Shown one piece after another: positions 17,901-26,253 of a stretch of 64,000 nt of DNA. This stretch comes from Postechiella sp039985655 (GTDB taxonomy: Bacteria; Bacteroidota; Bacteroidia; Flavobacteriales; Flavobacteriaceae): assembly GCA_039985655.1 (NCBI GenBank), contig JBDWSF010000032.1, positions 62,001 to 126,000 on the forward strand, written 5' to 3'. Within the stretch, counting starts at the first letter, position 1. The number at the start of each line of letters is the position of its first letter. Under the pieces are notes generated by a model. That model worked only from the letters and a program-made list of their open reading frames with translations, had not been told where the DNA came from and did no database searches. The position numbers were made by a program, and so were the translations under genes.

Positions 17901-18068
17901 ATGTTAGATAAGCTAAAGATGTCTAGTTTACGATTAACATTAGATATTCAAAACCCATTCACTTTTACAGATTATGAAGGGTCAGATCCGGAAACAGGAC
18001 TTCAGAACAACTATAATGGAGGGTATTTGACTAAAACAGTACTATTTGGTCTTAAATTATCTTACTAA
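14997..18068 (+). CDS. SusC-like TonB-dependent outer-membrane transporter
   Basis: This 1023-residue protein starts with a signal peptide ending in SWAQ. A carboxypeptidase-regulatory-like domain follows (about 24-95, GVVTDVQSMPIPGVNVLVKGT, DFDGNYSI), then the TonB-box region DEVVVIGYG, the plug (QGRVAGVDVR, DASATAIYGSRGANGVVIITT) and a long beta-barrel ending in an aromatic C-terminus (FGLKLSY). It would import the oligosaccharide or glycoconjugate handled by the locus, with the SusD lipoprotein 20 bp downstream as its lid. Its promoter carries the direct-repeat operator shared with the inositol oxygenase and DUF1080 operons. The substrate is inferred from the neighbouring enzymes and not from the transporter sequence. 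Confidence 0.92.
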   Translation: MEKLKVLLIALLIGFTGTSWAQKKLSGVVTDVQSMPIPGVNVLVKGTATGAATDFDGNYSIKCSKGDVLVFSYLGYQTKEIAFNGQSSLNVQLEEDSSQLDEVVVIGYGAVKRTDLTGAVASLSAANITEQKKTDIGQALQGRVAGVDVRSLSNKPGAPLSIRIRGNTAVRNDDYVGRDGASDDPTVDRAKPLYVVDGVFFEDINILNPADIQQMDILKDASATAIYGSRGANGVVIITTKNGVEGKTVFTYEATMGIRSVTNEPDYFTGDEYLEFVNDAVRSEQFENLFNSGTPTVADYNNIDISALISNEIQPGSEANNAATRNYTNWRKDYQKTGIQTSHNLGMSGGANGLVYNGSIGYLSDEGVIGIEAFERYNLSVSLSKRVSDKLTVGLKTYLAFSEREEGSRELYRSTQRLPPTVNSFDDDGNIILFPDLQDDRFTNPYYDANGEWRVNTKSLDVIANVFLNYKPTDWVSFKTQFAPNIKNTRFGEYRGLFTKAARNDPSRTRAIYNSFFNTSYTWDNIADFNFDLTEGHNLKATLISSVYYNQREKSEIEVRNFDTDAYLFYNTGAGLDTPRDYNSDYVKETLASFAGRLNYNILDKYLFTFTGRYDGSSKLAPDNKWAFFPSAAFAWKVIEEDFIQNTDWLSNLKLRLSYGESGNDTSAEAYGTLAFLGNNDYLFGGNLTNGVTVSGFPNFGLGWERSKEFNVGLDLGILQNKIRLGLEVYNKKTVGSIFDRLLSPITGYADTVGNFASVRNSGVEITLNTRNIQTDNFSWTTDINFARNKNEILKLEGDLELIPYENHGVLQIGQPADAIWAYEKIGIWQLDETAEADVYNSTPGRYKFRDVNDDGVLNDEDKVVLGQLSPDWTAGMTNTFRYKNLDLSVQVYTRQGSFGHSEFNQLSVPWQGDDAKFNKVDLDYWTPNNPDSQNPALVYGANDDYYYTDFDFVKIGNIGLGYQFSQEMLDKLKMSSLRLTLDIQNPFTFTDYEGSDPETGLQNNYNGGYLTKTVLFGLKLSY

Positions 18069-18088
18069 TTTTTAAACTACATAAAAAG

Positions 18089-19762
18089 ATGAAAATATTA
18101 AAAAATATAAAATATACAACGGCCATACTAATTTGTATGATGCTATTTATTGGCTGTAATGACTTTATAGAAGAGGAAATTTTCTCAGGAGTTACCAGTG
18201 AGAATTTTATTGATGAAACTAATGCTGACCAATTAGTGGTGGGTATATACACTCAAGTGCGTACGGTTTATAGAAATTATGGATATAAATTTGATGGAAC
18301 TGATATATTTACAAGTAGAAATGATGTGACTTCTACTAGTGCTGCAAATGACTATGTTGGTTTTCAGTCTTCAAACACCAATAGCGTTTGGTCTAATAAT
18401 TATGATGTTGTTGCAAAGGCGAATACGGCTATTAATCGTTATGAAAACCAAGTAAGTTGGAGTGATGGAATGTTAAATGAAAAAGCGTATGGTATTGCTC
18501 AAGCAAGAGCGTTGAGAGCTTTAGCCTTTTTTAATTTAGTACAACAATTTGGTGGTATAGTTATAGATACAGAAGAACCTGTTGAGATACGTTCAGATTA
18601 TACAAGATCCTCAGAAGAAGAAACGTATGTTCAAATTATTGCAGATTTAGAAGCAGCTATTCCAGATTTAGTAGATGACCCAGAAACAGGAAGGTTTTCA
18701 AGAAGAGCTGCGCAACATGTGTTAGCAGAAGTTTATTTAACGAGAGCATATACATCGTTTGGTTCAAGTGGAGATTATACCACTGCTGCAACATTGGCAG
18801 AATCTGCCATTGGTAATTATGATATAAGAAGCCAATCATTTGCTGAAGTCTTTGATTATGATAATCAAGTAAATGATGAAGTGCTTTTTGCAGCACAATG
18901 GGGTAATGAAGGTACTACTGCTGATAAAAATAATAATAAGCATGCTATGTTTATGTACCAAGTTGCTAATTTACCTGGTATTAATAGAATAAATACACCT
19001 TATGGATTTTCTATTGGGAGTCCTATGCCAACTCCTTTTTATTATTCTTTATTTGCAGACAATGATGAGAGGGAAGATGCGACTATACATCGTGCTTTAA
19101 TAGCAGATGGAGATGCGTTATGGTTAGACGCTGATGATGACAGTATCATCTTAGACAACATTGTAGAGGGAGATACTATTGTATATTTTCCAAAAGTAGC
19201 TTTGGATGCTGTAGATTTAGCAGAACGTTTAGATCGCTATTGGGTTTATCAACCAGATCAATATTTATGGGGAACCCCAACTGATATTGATGGAGTGAAT
19301 TATTCATATTCAAGAAACCCAGAACAAACAAATTTTCCAATCTTCAAAAAATTTGAAGATGAAGATTTTAATGAAGATAGTGAAGGAGCACGTGATACTT
19401 TTATATTTAGAGTAGCTGAAACACATTTAATAGCTGCCGAAGCTTATTTAGGAGCTGGGAATACCTCTTCATCAGCAACTCATATTAATAGAGTTCGAGA
19501 ACGTGCTACAGGTGTTGCGAATCATTACGGTTCTGTAACCATAGACGATATTTTAAATGAGCGAGCTTTAGAGCTAGCTGGAGAATCTAATAGATGGGCG
19601 GTTTTAAAACGTACAGGTAAATTAGAGGAAAGAATAGAGTTGTACAATCCGCACGTGATTGATCATGGTGCATTTGATGCTAATACGCATTTGTTACGCC
19701 CAATTCCAGATCAGGAAATAACGCTTTCACCAGATACAATGACGCAAAATCCTAATTATTAA
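18089..19762 (+). CDS. SusD/RagB-family surface glycan-binding lipoprotein
   Basis: This 557-residue lipoprotein has a signal peptide ending in FIGC (Cys23) followed by acidic and small residues. The helical TPR-like SusD fold is indicated by ARALRALAFFNLVQQFGGI, AAQHVLAEVYLTRAYT, ETHLIAAEAYLGAG and ILNERALELAGESNRWAVLKRTG. The end, LRPIPDQEITLSP...NPNY, is the usual RagB/SusD C-terminus. It pairs with the upstream SusC protein at the cell surface and binds the imported ligand. A terminator at 19808-19843 follows, so the downstream enzyme genes may depend on a separate promoter or on read-through. Confidence 0.92.
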   Translation: MKILKNIKYTTAILICMMLFIGCNDFIEEEIFSGVTSENFIDETNADQLVVGIYTQVRTVYRNYGYKFDGTDIFTSRNDVTSTSAANDYVGFQSSNTNSVWSNNYDVVAKANTAINRYENQVSWSDGMLNEKAYGIAQARALRALAFFNLVQQFGGIVIDTEEPVEIRSDYTRSSEEETYVQIIADLEAAIPDLVDDPETGRFSRRAAQHVLAEVYLTRAYTSFGSSGDYTTAATLAESAIGNYDIRSQSFAEVFDYDNQVNDEVLFAAQWGNEGTTADKNNNKHAMFMYQVANLPGINRINTPYGFSIGSPMPTPFYYSLFADNDEREDATIHRALIADGDALWLDADDDSIILDNIVEGDTIVYFPKVALDAVDLAERLDRYWVYQPDQYLWGTPTDIDGVNYSYSRNPEQTNFPIFKKFEDEDFNEDSEGARDTFIFRVAETHLIAAEAYLGAGNTSSSATHINRVRERATGVANHYGSVTIDDILNERALELAGESNRWAVLKRTGKLEERIELYNPHVIDHGAFDANTHLLRPIPDQEITLSPDTMTQNPNY

Positions 19763-19807
19763 TAACATAGTAAGTTGTAGTTTTTTAAGTTAGTTGTTAG
19801 TTTAATT

Positions 19808-19843
19808 TATAGGCAGGCGAGTTTTTGTCTGCCTATAATTTTT
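19808..19843 (+). terminator. Terminator after SusC/SusD
   Basis: TATAGGCAGGC pairs with GTCTGCCTATA (one G.U), with a short T-rich loop, and is followed by ATTTTT. It lies 46 bp past the SusD stop. The remainder of the gap to 20104 shows a direct repeat of TTTGATAA (19929 and 19949), which I could not tie to a promoter. Confidence 0.7.
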
Positions 19844-20104
19844 AAGAGGTTTAGCTTAAAAGATCTTTTGTATTTAATCTAAAACTCGAGACTTAAGATG
19901 AGGTTTTGTATCTTGTTTTTTATTACCGTTTGATAAGGCTAATATTAATTTGATAACAAAGACTTTAAAAGAATTAATTTTTACTATCAAAGTGTATCAT
20001 AAAAAATGACCTCGAAACACTTACTTAATAGATTTTTTAGAAATATAACTAAGAAGCACAAGCAATAAGAGTTAAAAATAATTGACTAAAAATAGTATAT
20101 AACT

Positions 20105-22168
20105 ATGTTAAAAAGGATATCAAAACGAATAACTGTTTACGCAACTCTTTTAAGTGTTTTTGTAATGTTATCATGCAAAACTAAAGAGTCGAATTCAGAA
20201 GTTATTTATTTGATAACTGGTAAAAACGCAAATAATATAGAATTATCGAGTATAAATGATTTAAAAAAAGATTTAACTAAAGTTAATAATAAGAATATAG
20301 TTGTTCTTTCTGAGGAAAAAATGTTGCCCGTAAATGGTATTATTTATATTTTAGGAACATGTGATTCTAATAACATAATTGGAAAAAAAGCAAAAGCAGG
20401 AATAATAAATATATCGAATAAAACTCCAGGAGCAAGAGGAGGTATTTGGGCCAAAACAAAAAGTAATGATGGTAGTGAGCAAATTATAATTGCAGGTTCT
20501 GATGTCCAGGGATTACAATATGCTATTTACGATTATTCAAAAGAAGTTTTAGGTGTTGATGCGTTAGAGTACTGGACTGGAAAAATTCCAGAAAAAAATA
20601 TTAAAGTTGATTTGTTTGATTTTGAAAACCGAACTATTTCTCCGCCACAAATTCCACACTTAGGTTATTTTGAAAATGATGTAGACGAGTTGGCCAATTA
20701 TAGAGGCAAACTTTTAGAATACGATTGGGAAAGTTATACCGAATTAATTAATTCTTTAGTGCGCTTACGTTACAATTCTATTCAACTTTTTGATATGCTT
20801 GGAAGGCCAGAATTTTATGTGCGTCCAGAGTATAAAAAATTAAAGCCTAATTATCAAATTGATATTGATTATCTAGAAAGAATGATAGATTATGCCCATT
20901 TAAAAGGCATGAAGATAGCGATAGATTTTGCGCTAGGGTATCAAATTCACCCTATGGCTGCAGATAAAGCAACGTGTTGGACAACATATAAAGAAGATTG
21001 GTTACAAGCATGGCGTTATTATTTAGAAAAGACACCATTAAAAAAAACAGATATGTTTATTCTAAGACCAAGACATCAAGTTTGGGATTGGGAATACAAA
21101 AGTACTTGTGGAGAAAATAAAATAGATGTTTTTAATGAAGTCTATGCCGAATTTGGCAAATTGCTTAAAGAATATAAACCCGATGCCGAAAAGATATTGA
21201 TTTGTTATTCTGATGGCATGCAAATGTGGAACGACGGTTTTAGACCGCCAAAAGATTGGATAGTCGCTTGGGCAGATGATGGCTTTAGTGGATTTAAGTA
21301 CTTACCAAACACAACAAGTGATTATAATTTTGGAACCTACATGCACGCCGGTTTTTGGTTAAATCATACTGTTCATGATCCTTATCCTAAAAAGATGGAT
21401 ACGATAATGAAACATATGGTTAAAAATTATAAAGCGGATAAATACTGTCTGGTTAATGGACAGCAATTTCGTCCCTTTTTATTAAATATAGAAGGGTTTT
21501 CAGAGATATCTAAAAGTGTTGAAGATTTTGATGGCGACTTGTTTTATGATACATGGACTAAGCGCTATTTTAATGATAAAGCTGCAAAATATGCTGTTAA
21601 AGCCATGCAGAAATTACATGATGCACAATTTAATCGTGGAGGATATGTAGAACATTTATGGGAAATAAGAGAAACGGTATCCTATTTAAGTAATTCTCCT
21701 ATTAGGCGACCAGGAAAAACACCAATTCCTTTTGATTATCATGCGGTTTCCGAAGATTACGAGCATATCGAAAAACGCATCGATATTTTAAAAGAAGCGG
21801 ACAGTTTTGCTATACAAGGAGCTAAGTTTATGCCTGAAAGTGATATGTTTTATAACGATTACGTAGTGCTTCCTATAAAATTATATCAAGACCTTTTAAG
21901 TTTTGAATACGTTCTGCATCAAATGGCTCAGCTTAAAAAGAATTTTGAAACAACAGGTAATAAATCACAATTGAATAAAGCTGTTTTGTTACTAGAAGAT
22001 GCTTATAAGAAGCTAGAAATAATCCATTCAAGAAGCTTAGAAGGTGACAAAAATCAAAAATGGAAAAATTGGTATGACCCAAAAATACGAAGACCTAATA
22101 ATGGTTTTCCTTCAAAAGAGATGTTAGAAAGCATAAAGAATAATTTGGCTAATTTAAAGACGAAATAA
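20105..22168 (+). CDS. Divergent GH115/GH67-like glycosidase lipoprotein, specificity unknown
   Basis: This 687-residue lipoprotein has a signal peptide ending in MLSC. The N-terminal alpha/beta domain (about 30-170) ends with QGLQYAIYDYSKEVLGVDALEYWTG. That lines up with the corresponding place in the true GH115 of this locus (AFGMLELSRMIGVSPWEWW). A TIM-barrel-like region follows (about 185-560; PHLGYFENDVDEL, LRYNSIQLFDMLG, HLKGMKIAIDFALGYQIHP, FILRPRHQVWDWEY). A C-terminal helical region ends the protein. The order of domains resembles alpha-glucuronidases of GH115/GH67, but the GH115 signature NDEDWGLQ is absent and the protein is about 300 residues shorter. I treat it as an exo-glycosidase candidate. 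It abuts the GH92 gene with no spacer (TAA then ATG), which suggests translational coupling. Confidence 0.6.
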   Translation: MLKRISKRITVYATLLSVFVMLSCKTKESNSEVIYLITGKNANNIELSSINDLKKDLTKVNNKNIVVLSEEKMLPVNGIIYILGTCDSNNIIGKKAKAGIINISNKTPGARGGIWAKTKSNDGSEQIIIAGSDVQGLQYAIYDYSKEVLGVDALEYWTGKIPEKNIKVDLFDFENRTISPPQIPHLGYFENDVDELANYRGKLLEYDWESYTELINSLVRLRYNSIQLFDMLGRPEFYVRPEYKKLKPNYQIDIDYLERMIDYAHLKGMKIAIDFALGYQIHPMAADKATCWTTYKEDWLQAWRYYLEKTPLKKTDMFILRPRHQVWDWEYKSTCGENKIDVFNEVYAEFGKLLKEYKPDAEKILICYSDGMQMWNDGFRPPKDWIVAWADDGFSGFKYLPNTTSDYNFGTYMHAGFWLNHTVHDPYPKKMDTIMKHMVKNYKADKYCLVNGQQFRPFLLNIEGFSEISKSVEDFDGDLFYDTWTKRYFNDKAAKYAVKAMQKLHDAQFNRGGYVEHLWEIRETVSYLSNSPIRRPGKTPIPFDYHAVSEDYEHIEKRIDILKEADSFAIQGAKFMPESDMFYNDYVVLPIKLYQDLLSFEYVLHQMAQLKKNFETTGNKSQLNKAVLLLEDAYKKLEIIHSRSLEGDKNQKWKNWYDPKIRRPNNGFPSKEMLESIKNNLANLKTK

Positions 22169-24505
22169 ATGAAACGAACTATTATATTTTATAGGGCATG
22201 TATGCTTATTTTTTTTGTTTCACTTTGGTCTTGTAAACAACAAGTGCAGCCAATAGTAAAGAAAGAATTTGTTACAGACTTGGTGTATCCAACATTAGAT
22301 ACCGAAAATTCCAGATGGTTTTTCTTTTCATCCGCAAGCCGTCCATTTGGGATGGTGAATTTAAGTCCAGATACAGAAATTGATGGTGCTTGGGGTAGTG
22401 GATATCGATATAAAACAGATACTATAAAAGGATTCAGCCATATTCATGCATGGCAAATGTCTGGTGTTTCTGTGATGCCAGTTACACTTACAGAAGAGAG
22501 TAAAACCACAATTTTTTCAGATTTTTATTCAAAATTCGATCACGATAACGAATCTATAAAAGCTGGATATCATAAATTGACTTTAGATAGATATAAAATA
22601 CAAACAGAATTAACGAGTACTAAACGAGTAGGTTTTCATAAATATACGTTTCCAAGTCATTCAGAAAAAGCCATACTTTTAAATTTAAATACCATTTTAG
22701 GTCCCAATAAAAATATTGATGGTGAATTAAAGCAGATAAATGATAAAGAGTTTATTGGAAGTGTTATAGCAACGCCAACACATCGTAGACCAAAACCTTT
22801 AAAAATCTTTTTTAAAATAGAATTAAATCAATCTGTTAAGTCTATAGATTTAGATGAAAAAACAAAAAACACGATATTAAATCTTAATGATTTTGAAGAT
22901 GTGTTTTTAATGAAGGTTGGTATCTCGTATACGTCTTTAGATAATGCATCAAACAATATTAAAACGGAATTACCGCATTGGGATTTTAATAAAACAATAG
23001 AAGATTCTAAACAAGAATGGGAAGGTTTATTAGGCCGGATTAAAATTGAAGGAGGAACAGAAATTGACCAAAGACGATTTTATACAGACTTATGGCATGC
23101 TTTGCAAGGTCGTCGAATTATTAGTGATGTCAATGGGGCTTATCCAGACAATACCGGCGATGCTTTTAGAGTTGGACAATTGCCTTTAGACGCAGATGGC
23201 AAACCAGCTTTTAATCATTATAATTCTGATGCGTTATGGGGTGCTCAATGGACCATTAATACCTTATGGGGGTTAGTTTACCCAGAAATTAAAGAAGAGT
23301 TTGTACTATCCTTTTTGCAATACTATAAAGATGGAGGTATGATACCTCGAGGACCTTCTGGTGGAAATTACACTTTTGTAATGACGGGTAACCCTGCAAC
23401 ACCTTTTATGGTCAGTGCTATTCAACAAGGAATTATAAAAGATAAAGATGAATATATTTATCAAGCTTTAAAGAAAAACCATTTATCTGGCGGTATTATG
23501 GAGAAAGCAGGATATGAACATAATACAGGTAAAGGGGGAGGTTTAAAATATTATTTAGAAACTAATTATGTACCAGAACCCAATCCAGAAGGGGATTTTG
23601 GTGGCCACCAAGATGGTGTAGGTTTAACTTTAGAATATGCTTACCAAGATTGGGTATTAGCTCAATTAGCTAATAAGTTAGGTCATCAAAACGATTACAA
23701 TTATTTTATAAAGCGTTCTAAAAACTATCAAGAAGTCTTTAATAATAAAACAGGCTGGATGCAACCCAAAAATGTTGATAATTTATGGGATGAAAACTTT
23801 GATCCGTATCAGTATGAAAATGGATTTATAGAATCTAACGGAGCACAATCAACATGGTTTGTACCTCATGATATTTTAGGTTTAACCAATTTAATAGGAG
23901 GGAAAGAAACTGCGGTAAATAAACTAAATAAACAATTTGAAGTAGCAAAAAAAATCGGCTTTACTTCTGGGAACTCTCATGCAGCTGAGCTGCACCCAGA
24001 GTATAGTCGAATACCTATAAATTATGGCAATCAACCATCTATTCAAACAGCTTTTATTTTTAATCAATTAGGAAGACCAGATTTAACACAATATTGGTCT
24101 AGAAAAGTTGCAACAACTGTTTTTGGAGGTTTATCACCTTCAACAGGATATAATGGTGATGAAGACCAAGGGTTGATGGGAAGTTTAGCAGTATTAATGA
24201 AAATGGGATTATTTCAAATGAATGGAGGGACTGAAGCCAACCCAGAATATCAAATAGGAAGTCCTTTGTTTGATAATGTTACTATCCAATTAAATCCAGA
24301 TTATTATTTAGGTAAAACATTTCAAATTAAAACAGAAAACAATAGTGAAAATAATGTATTTGTAACCAATGCTTCATTTAATGATGTGCCATTAAAAACA
24401 TCAGCAATAAATCATAATACAATTACTAAAGGAGGTGTGTTAAAATTAAGTATGAATGATAAAGCTTTAGATACGGTCAAGTTAATAACTAAGACGGAAA
24501 ACTAA
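22169..24505 (+). CDS. GH92-family glycosidase (alpha-mannosidase-like), lipoprotein
   Basis: This 778-residue lipoprotein has a signal peptide ending in LWSC. The N-terminal beta-sandwich (about 30-280) carries SRPFGMVNLSPDTEIDG.W and GFSHIHAWQMSG. The (alpha/alpha)6 domain (about 300-720) carries DALWGAQWT, a VPHD segment and STGYNGDEDQG. Putative catalytic residues are Glu555 and Asp664/Asp666. Their spacing (109 and 111 residues) equals that of the acid and base residues I recall for the GH92 enzyme BT3990. The surroundings are unusual: ESNGAQST replaces the common EGNAWQY, and GNQPSIQ replaces GNEPSHH. The catalytic centre is kept while the leaving-group side is changed, so activity on mannose is likely but linkage is open. 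GH92 enzymes need Ca2+. Confidence 0.83.
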   Translation: MKRTIIFYRACMLIFFVSLWSCKQQVQPIVKKEFVTDLVYPTLDTENSRWFFFSSASRPFGMVNLSPDTEIDGAWGSGYRYKTDTIKGFSHIHAWQMSGVSVMPVTLTEESKTTIFSDFYSKFDHDNESIKAGYHKLTLDRYKIQTELTSTKRVGFHKYTFPSHSEKAILLNLNTILGPNKNIDGELKQINDKEFIGSVIATPTHRRPKPLKIFFKIELNQSVKSIDLDEKTKNTILNLNDFEDVFLMKVGISYTSLDNASNNIKTELPHWDFNKTIEDSKQEWEGLLGRIKIEGGTEIDQRRFYTDLWHALQGRRIISDVNGAYPDNTGDAFRVGQLPLDADGKPAFNHYNSDALWGAQWTINTLWGLVYPEIKEEFVLSFLQYYKDGGMIPRGPSGGNYTFVMTGNPATPFMVSAIQQGIIKDKDEYIYQALKKNHLSGGIMEKAGYEHNTGKGGGLKYYLETNYVPEPNPEGDFGGHQDGVGLTLEYAYQDWVLAQLANKLGHQNDYNYFIKRSKNYQEVFNNKTGWMQPKNVDNLWDENFDPYQYENGFIESNGAQSTWFVPHDILGLTNLIGGKETAVNKLNKQFEVAKKIGFTSGNSHAAELHPEYSRIPINYGNQPSIQTAFIFNQLGRPDLTQYWSRKVATTVFGGLSPSTGYNGDEDQGLMGSLAVLMKMGLFQMNGGTEANPEYQIGSPLFDNVTIQLNPDYYLGKTFQIKTENNSENNVFVTNASFNDVPLKTSAINHNTITKGGVLKLSMNDKALDTVKLITKTEN

Positions 24506-24607
24506 AGAAAGTTTTAAAAAAATGATAAAGTATACAAAGAAAAACATACCAATATCTGGTTTTAAAATTATTTTAGAATAATTTAGAGTAAAATTAAAAC
24601 TATAACA

Positions 24608-26233
24608 ATGAGGTTAACGTATTCAATCATAATTATTCTTTTTTTTATTAATAATGTATCTGCACAAACTAGAGATGTTATTGATTTATGGCCTAATAAA
24701 GTGCCTGGTGAAATTGAAGAAAAACATCCCGCTTTTCAAATAGATAATATCAGTGGAGATGTTATAAGATTAACTAATATTACCAATCCCTCGTTAACCG
24801 TTTTTGAACCAGAAACACCCAATGGTTTTGGAACTGGAATTATAGTTTGCCCAGGTGGAGGTTATAGTATATTGGCTATCGATAAAGAAGGTTATGAAGT
24901 TGCCGAATGGTTAAATAAGTTAGGTTACACAGCTTTTGTTTTGCAATATCGTGTACCAAAGAAGCGAAAAGGAGCTTTACAAGATATACAACGTGCTATT
25001 AAATTAGTAAGGAGAAAATCAGATTTGTATGATCTTAATCCCCAGAAAATTGGTGTTATGGGCTTTTCTGCAGGGGGGCATTTATCGGCTTTAGCTTCAA
25101 CAAGTTTTCAAACGGATTCTTATAAAAAAGAAGATACTATTGATGAATTCTCTTCTCGTCCTAATTTCACAATGCTTATATATCCAGCTTACCTCGATAA
25201 GGGAGAACATAAAAGCATCAGTCCAGAATTTAATATAAATCAACAAACACCACCGTTTTTCATTTTTGGGACTGCTGATGATCAGTATGGAAATAGTTCC
25301 TTAGTAATGACAGGATCACTAAGAGATAAAAAGATACCAGTAGAATTGCATATGCTAGCAAAAGGAGGTCATGGCTATGGATTACGAAAAGGGAATTTGG
25401 CTGCTGAAACTTGGCCTATTCTAGCAGAAAACTGGTTGAATGATATGATGAAATTGAGAGGCGTTGAGAAATATCAAAGAACTATTAATTTCCCTAAAGT
25501 TGAAGTGAAGCCTAAAACAATTCCAAAAAAGAAAGAAGTATGGGCTTTTATAATGGCAGGACAATCAAATATGGCAGGACGTGGATTTGTAGAACCTAAA
25601 GATACTATTTCGTCGGAACGCATTTTAACTATAAATAAAAATAATGAACTTATTCAAGCCAAAGCACCTCTTAATATCTATGAGCCCAAAATGAGCGGAT
25701 TAGATTGTGGGATGTCGTTCGCAAATAAGCTTCTAAAAAACATTCCAGATCATGTTTCTATTTTATTAATTCCAACAGCGGTTGGAGGTAGTGCCATGCA
25801 TCAATGGATTGGAGATTCTATTCATCGGGATGTAAAATTACTGTCTAATTTTAAAGAGAAAGTAACCTTTGCTAAAAAGTATGGTAAGATAAAAGGAATA
25901 TTATGGCACCAAGGAGAAAGTGATACTAGAGAAAGTAGACGGTCTATATATGAAAAAAATATGTCACAACTATTTAAGATATTCAGAAGTTCAGTTAGAA
26001 ATAAAAAGTTGCCAATTTTAGTTGGAGAGCTTGGTTCTTATTCCAAAAACAAAGCATCATGGGCGGGTATAAACAATGCCATAAATAACTATGCCCTTAA
26101 AGATAAGCAGACCTTTGTTATTAGCACATCAGATTTAAAAGATAGAGGAGACAGCGTGCATTTTAATTCTGAAAGTCAAAGAATCATGGGGAAACGCTTT
26201 GCAGACGCTTTCATCGAAAATATAAACCCTTAA
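24608..26233 (+). CDS. Two-domain carbohydrate esterase: alpha/beta hydrolase fused to a SASA/CE6-type esterase
   Basis: This is a 541-residue secreted protein with a signal peptide ending in VSAQ. Domain 1 (about 25-285) is an alpha/beta hydrolase of the BD-FAE/dienelactone-hydrolase kind, with an oxyanion segment CPGGGYS (81-87), nucleophile Ser154 in GFSAGGH, probable acid Asp225 and His255 in GGHGYG. Domain 2 (about 308-540) is an SGNH-like SASA/CE6 esterase with GQSNMAGR (Ser320), LWHQGESDT (432-440) and an Asp515/His518 pair in DSVHF. Both domains appear catalytically complete, so the protein could remove two kinds of ester or the same acetyl group at two positions. It lies between the GH92 and PI-PLC-like genes in an enzyme operon. 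Confidence 0.83.
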   Translation: MRLTYSIIIILFFINNVSAQTRDVIDLWPNKVPGEIEEKHPAFQIDNISGDVIRLTNITNPSLTVFEPETPNGFGTGIIVCPGGGYSILAIDKEGYEVAEWLNKLGYTAFVLQYRVPKKRKGALQDIQRAIKLVRRKSDLYDLNPQKIGVMGFSAGGHLSALASTSFQTDSYKKEDTIDEFSSRPNFTMLIYPAYLDKGEHKSISPEFNINQQTPPFFIFGTADDQYGNSSLVMTGSLRDKKIPVELHMLAKGGHGYGLRKGNLAAETWPILAENWLNDMMKLRGVEKYQRTINFPKVEVKPKTIPKKKEVWAFIMAGQSNMAGRGFVEPKDTISSERILTINKNNELIQAKAPLNIYEPKMSGLDCGMSFANKLLKNIPDHVSILLIPTAVGGSAMHQWIGDSIHRDVKLLSNFKEKVTFAKKYGKIKGILWHQGESDTRESRRSIYEKNMSQLFKIFRSSVRNKKLPILVGELGSYSKNKASWAGINNAINNYALKDKQTFVISTSDLKDRGDSVHFNSESQRIMGKRFADAFIENINP

Positions 26234-26253
26234 AAAAAGTAAATAGATTAAAA

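Noticed and set aside
19929..19956. Direct repeat TTTGATAA spaced 20 bp as an operator for the enzyme operon
   Set aside because: Short AT-rich repeat with no promoter box at a matching distance and no second occurrence noticed.
22169..24505. GH92 as a mannose-phosphate uncapping enzyme with glutamine in place of the catalytic glutamate
   Set aside because: The residue at the acid position is Glu555. The glutamine in GNQPS is a different site, about 68 residues later.
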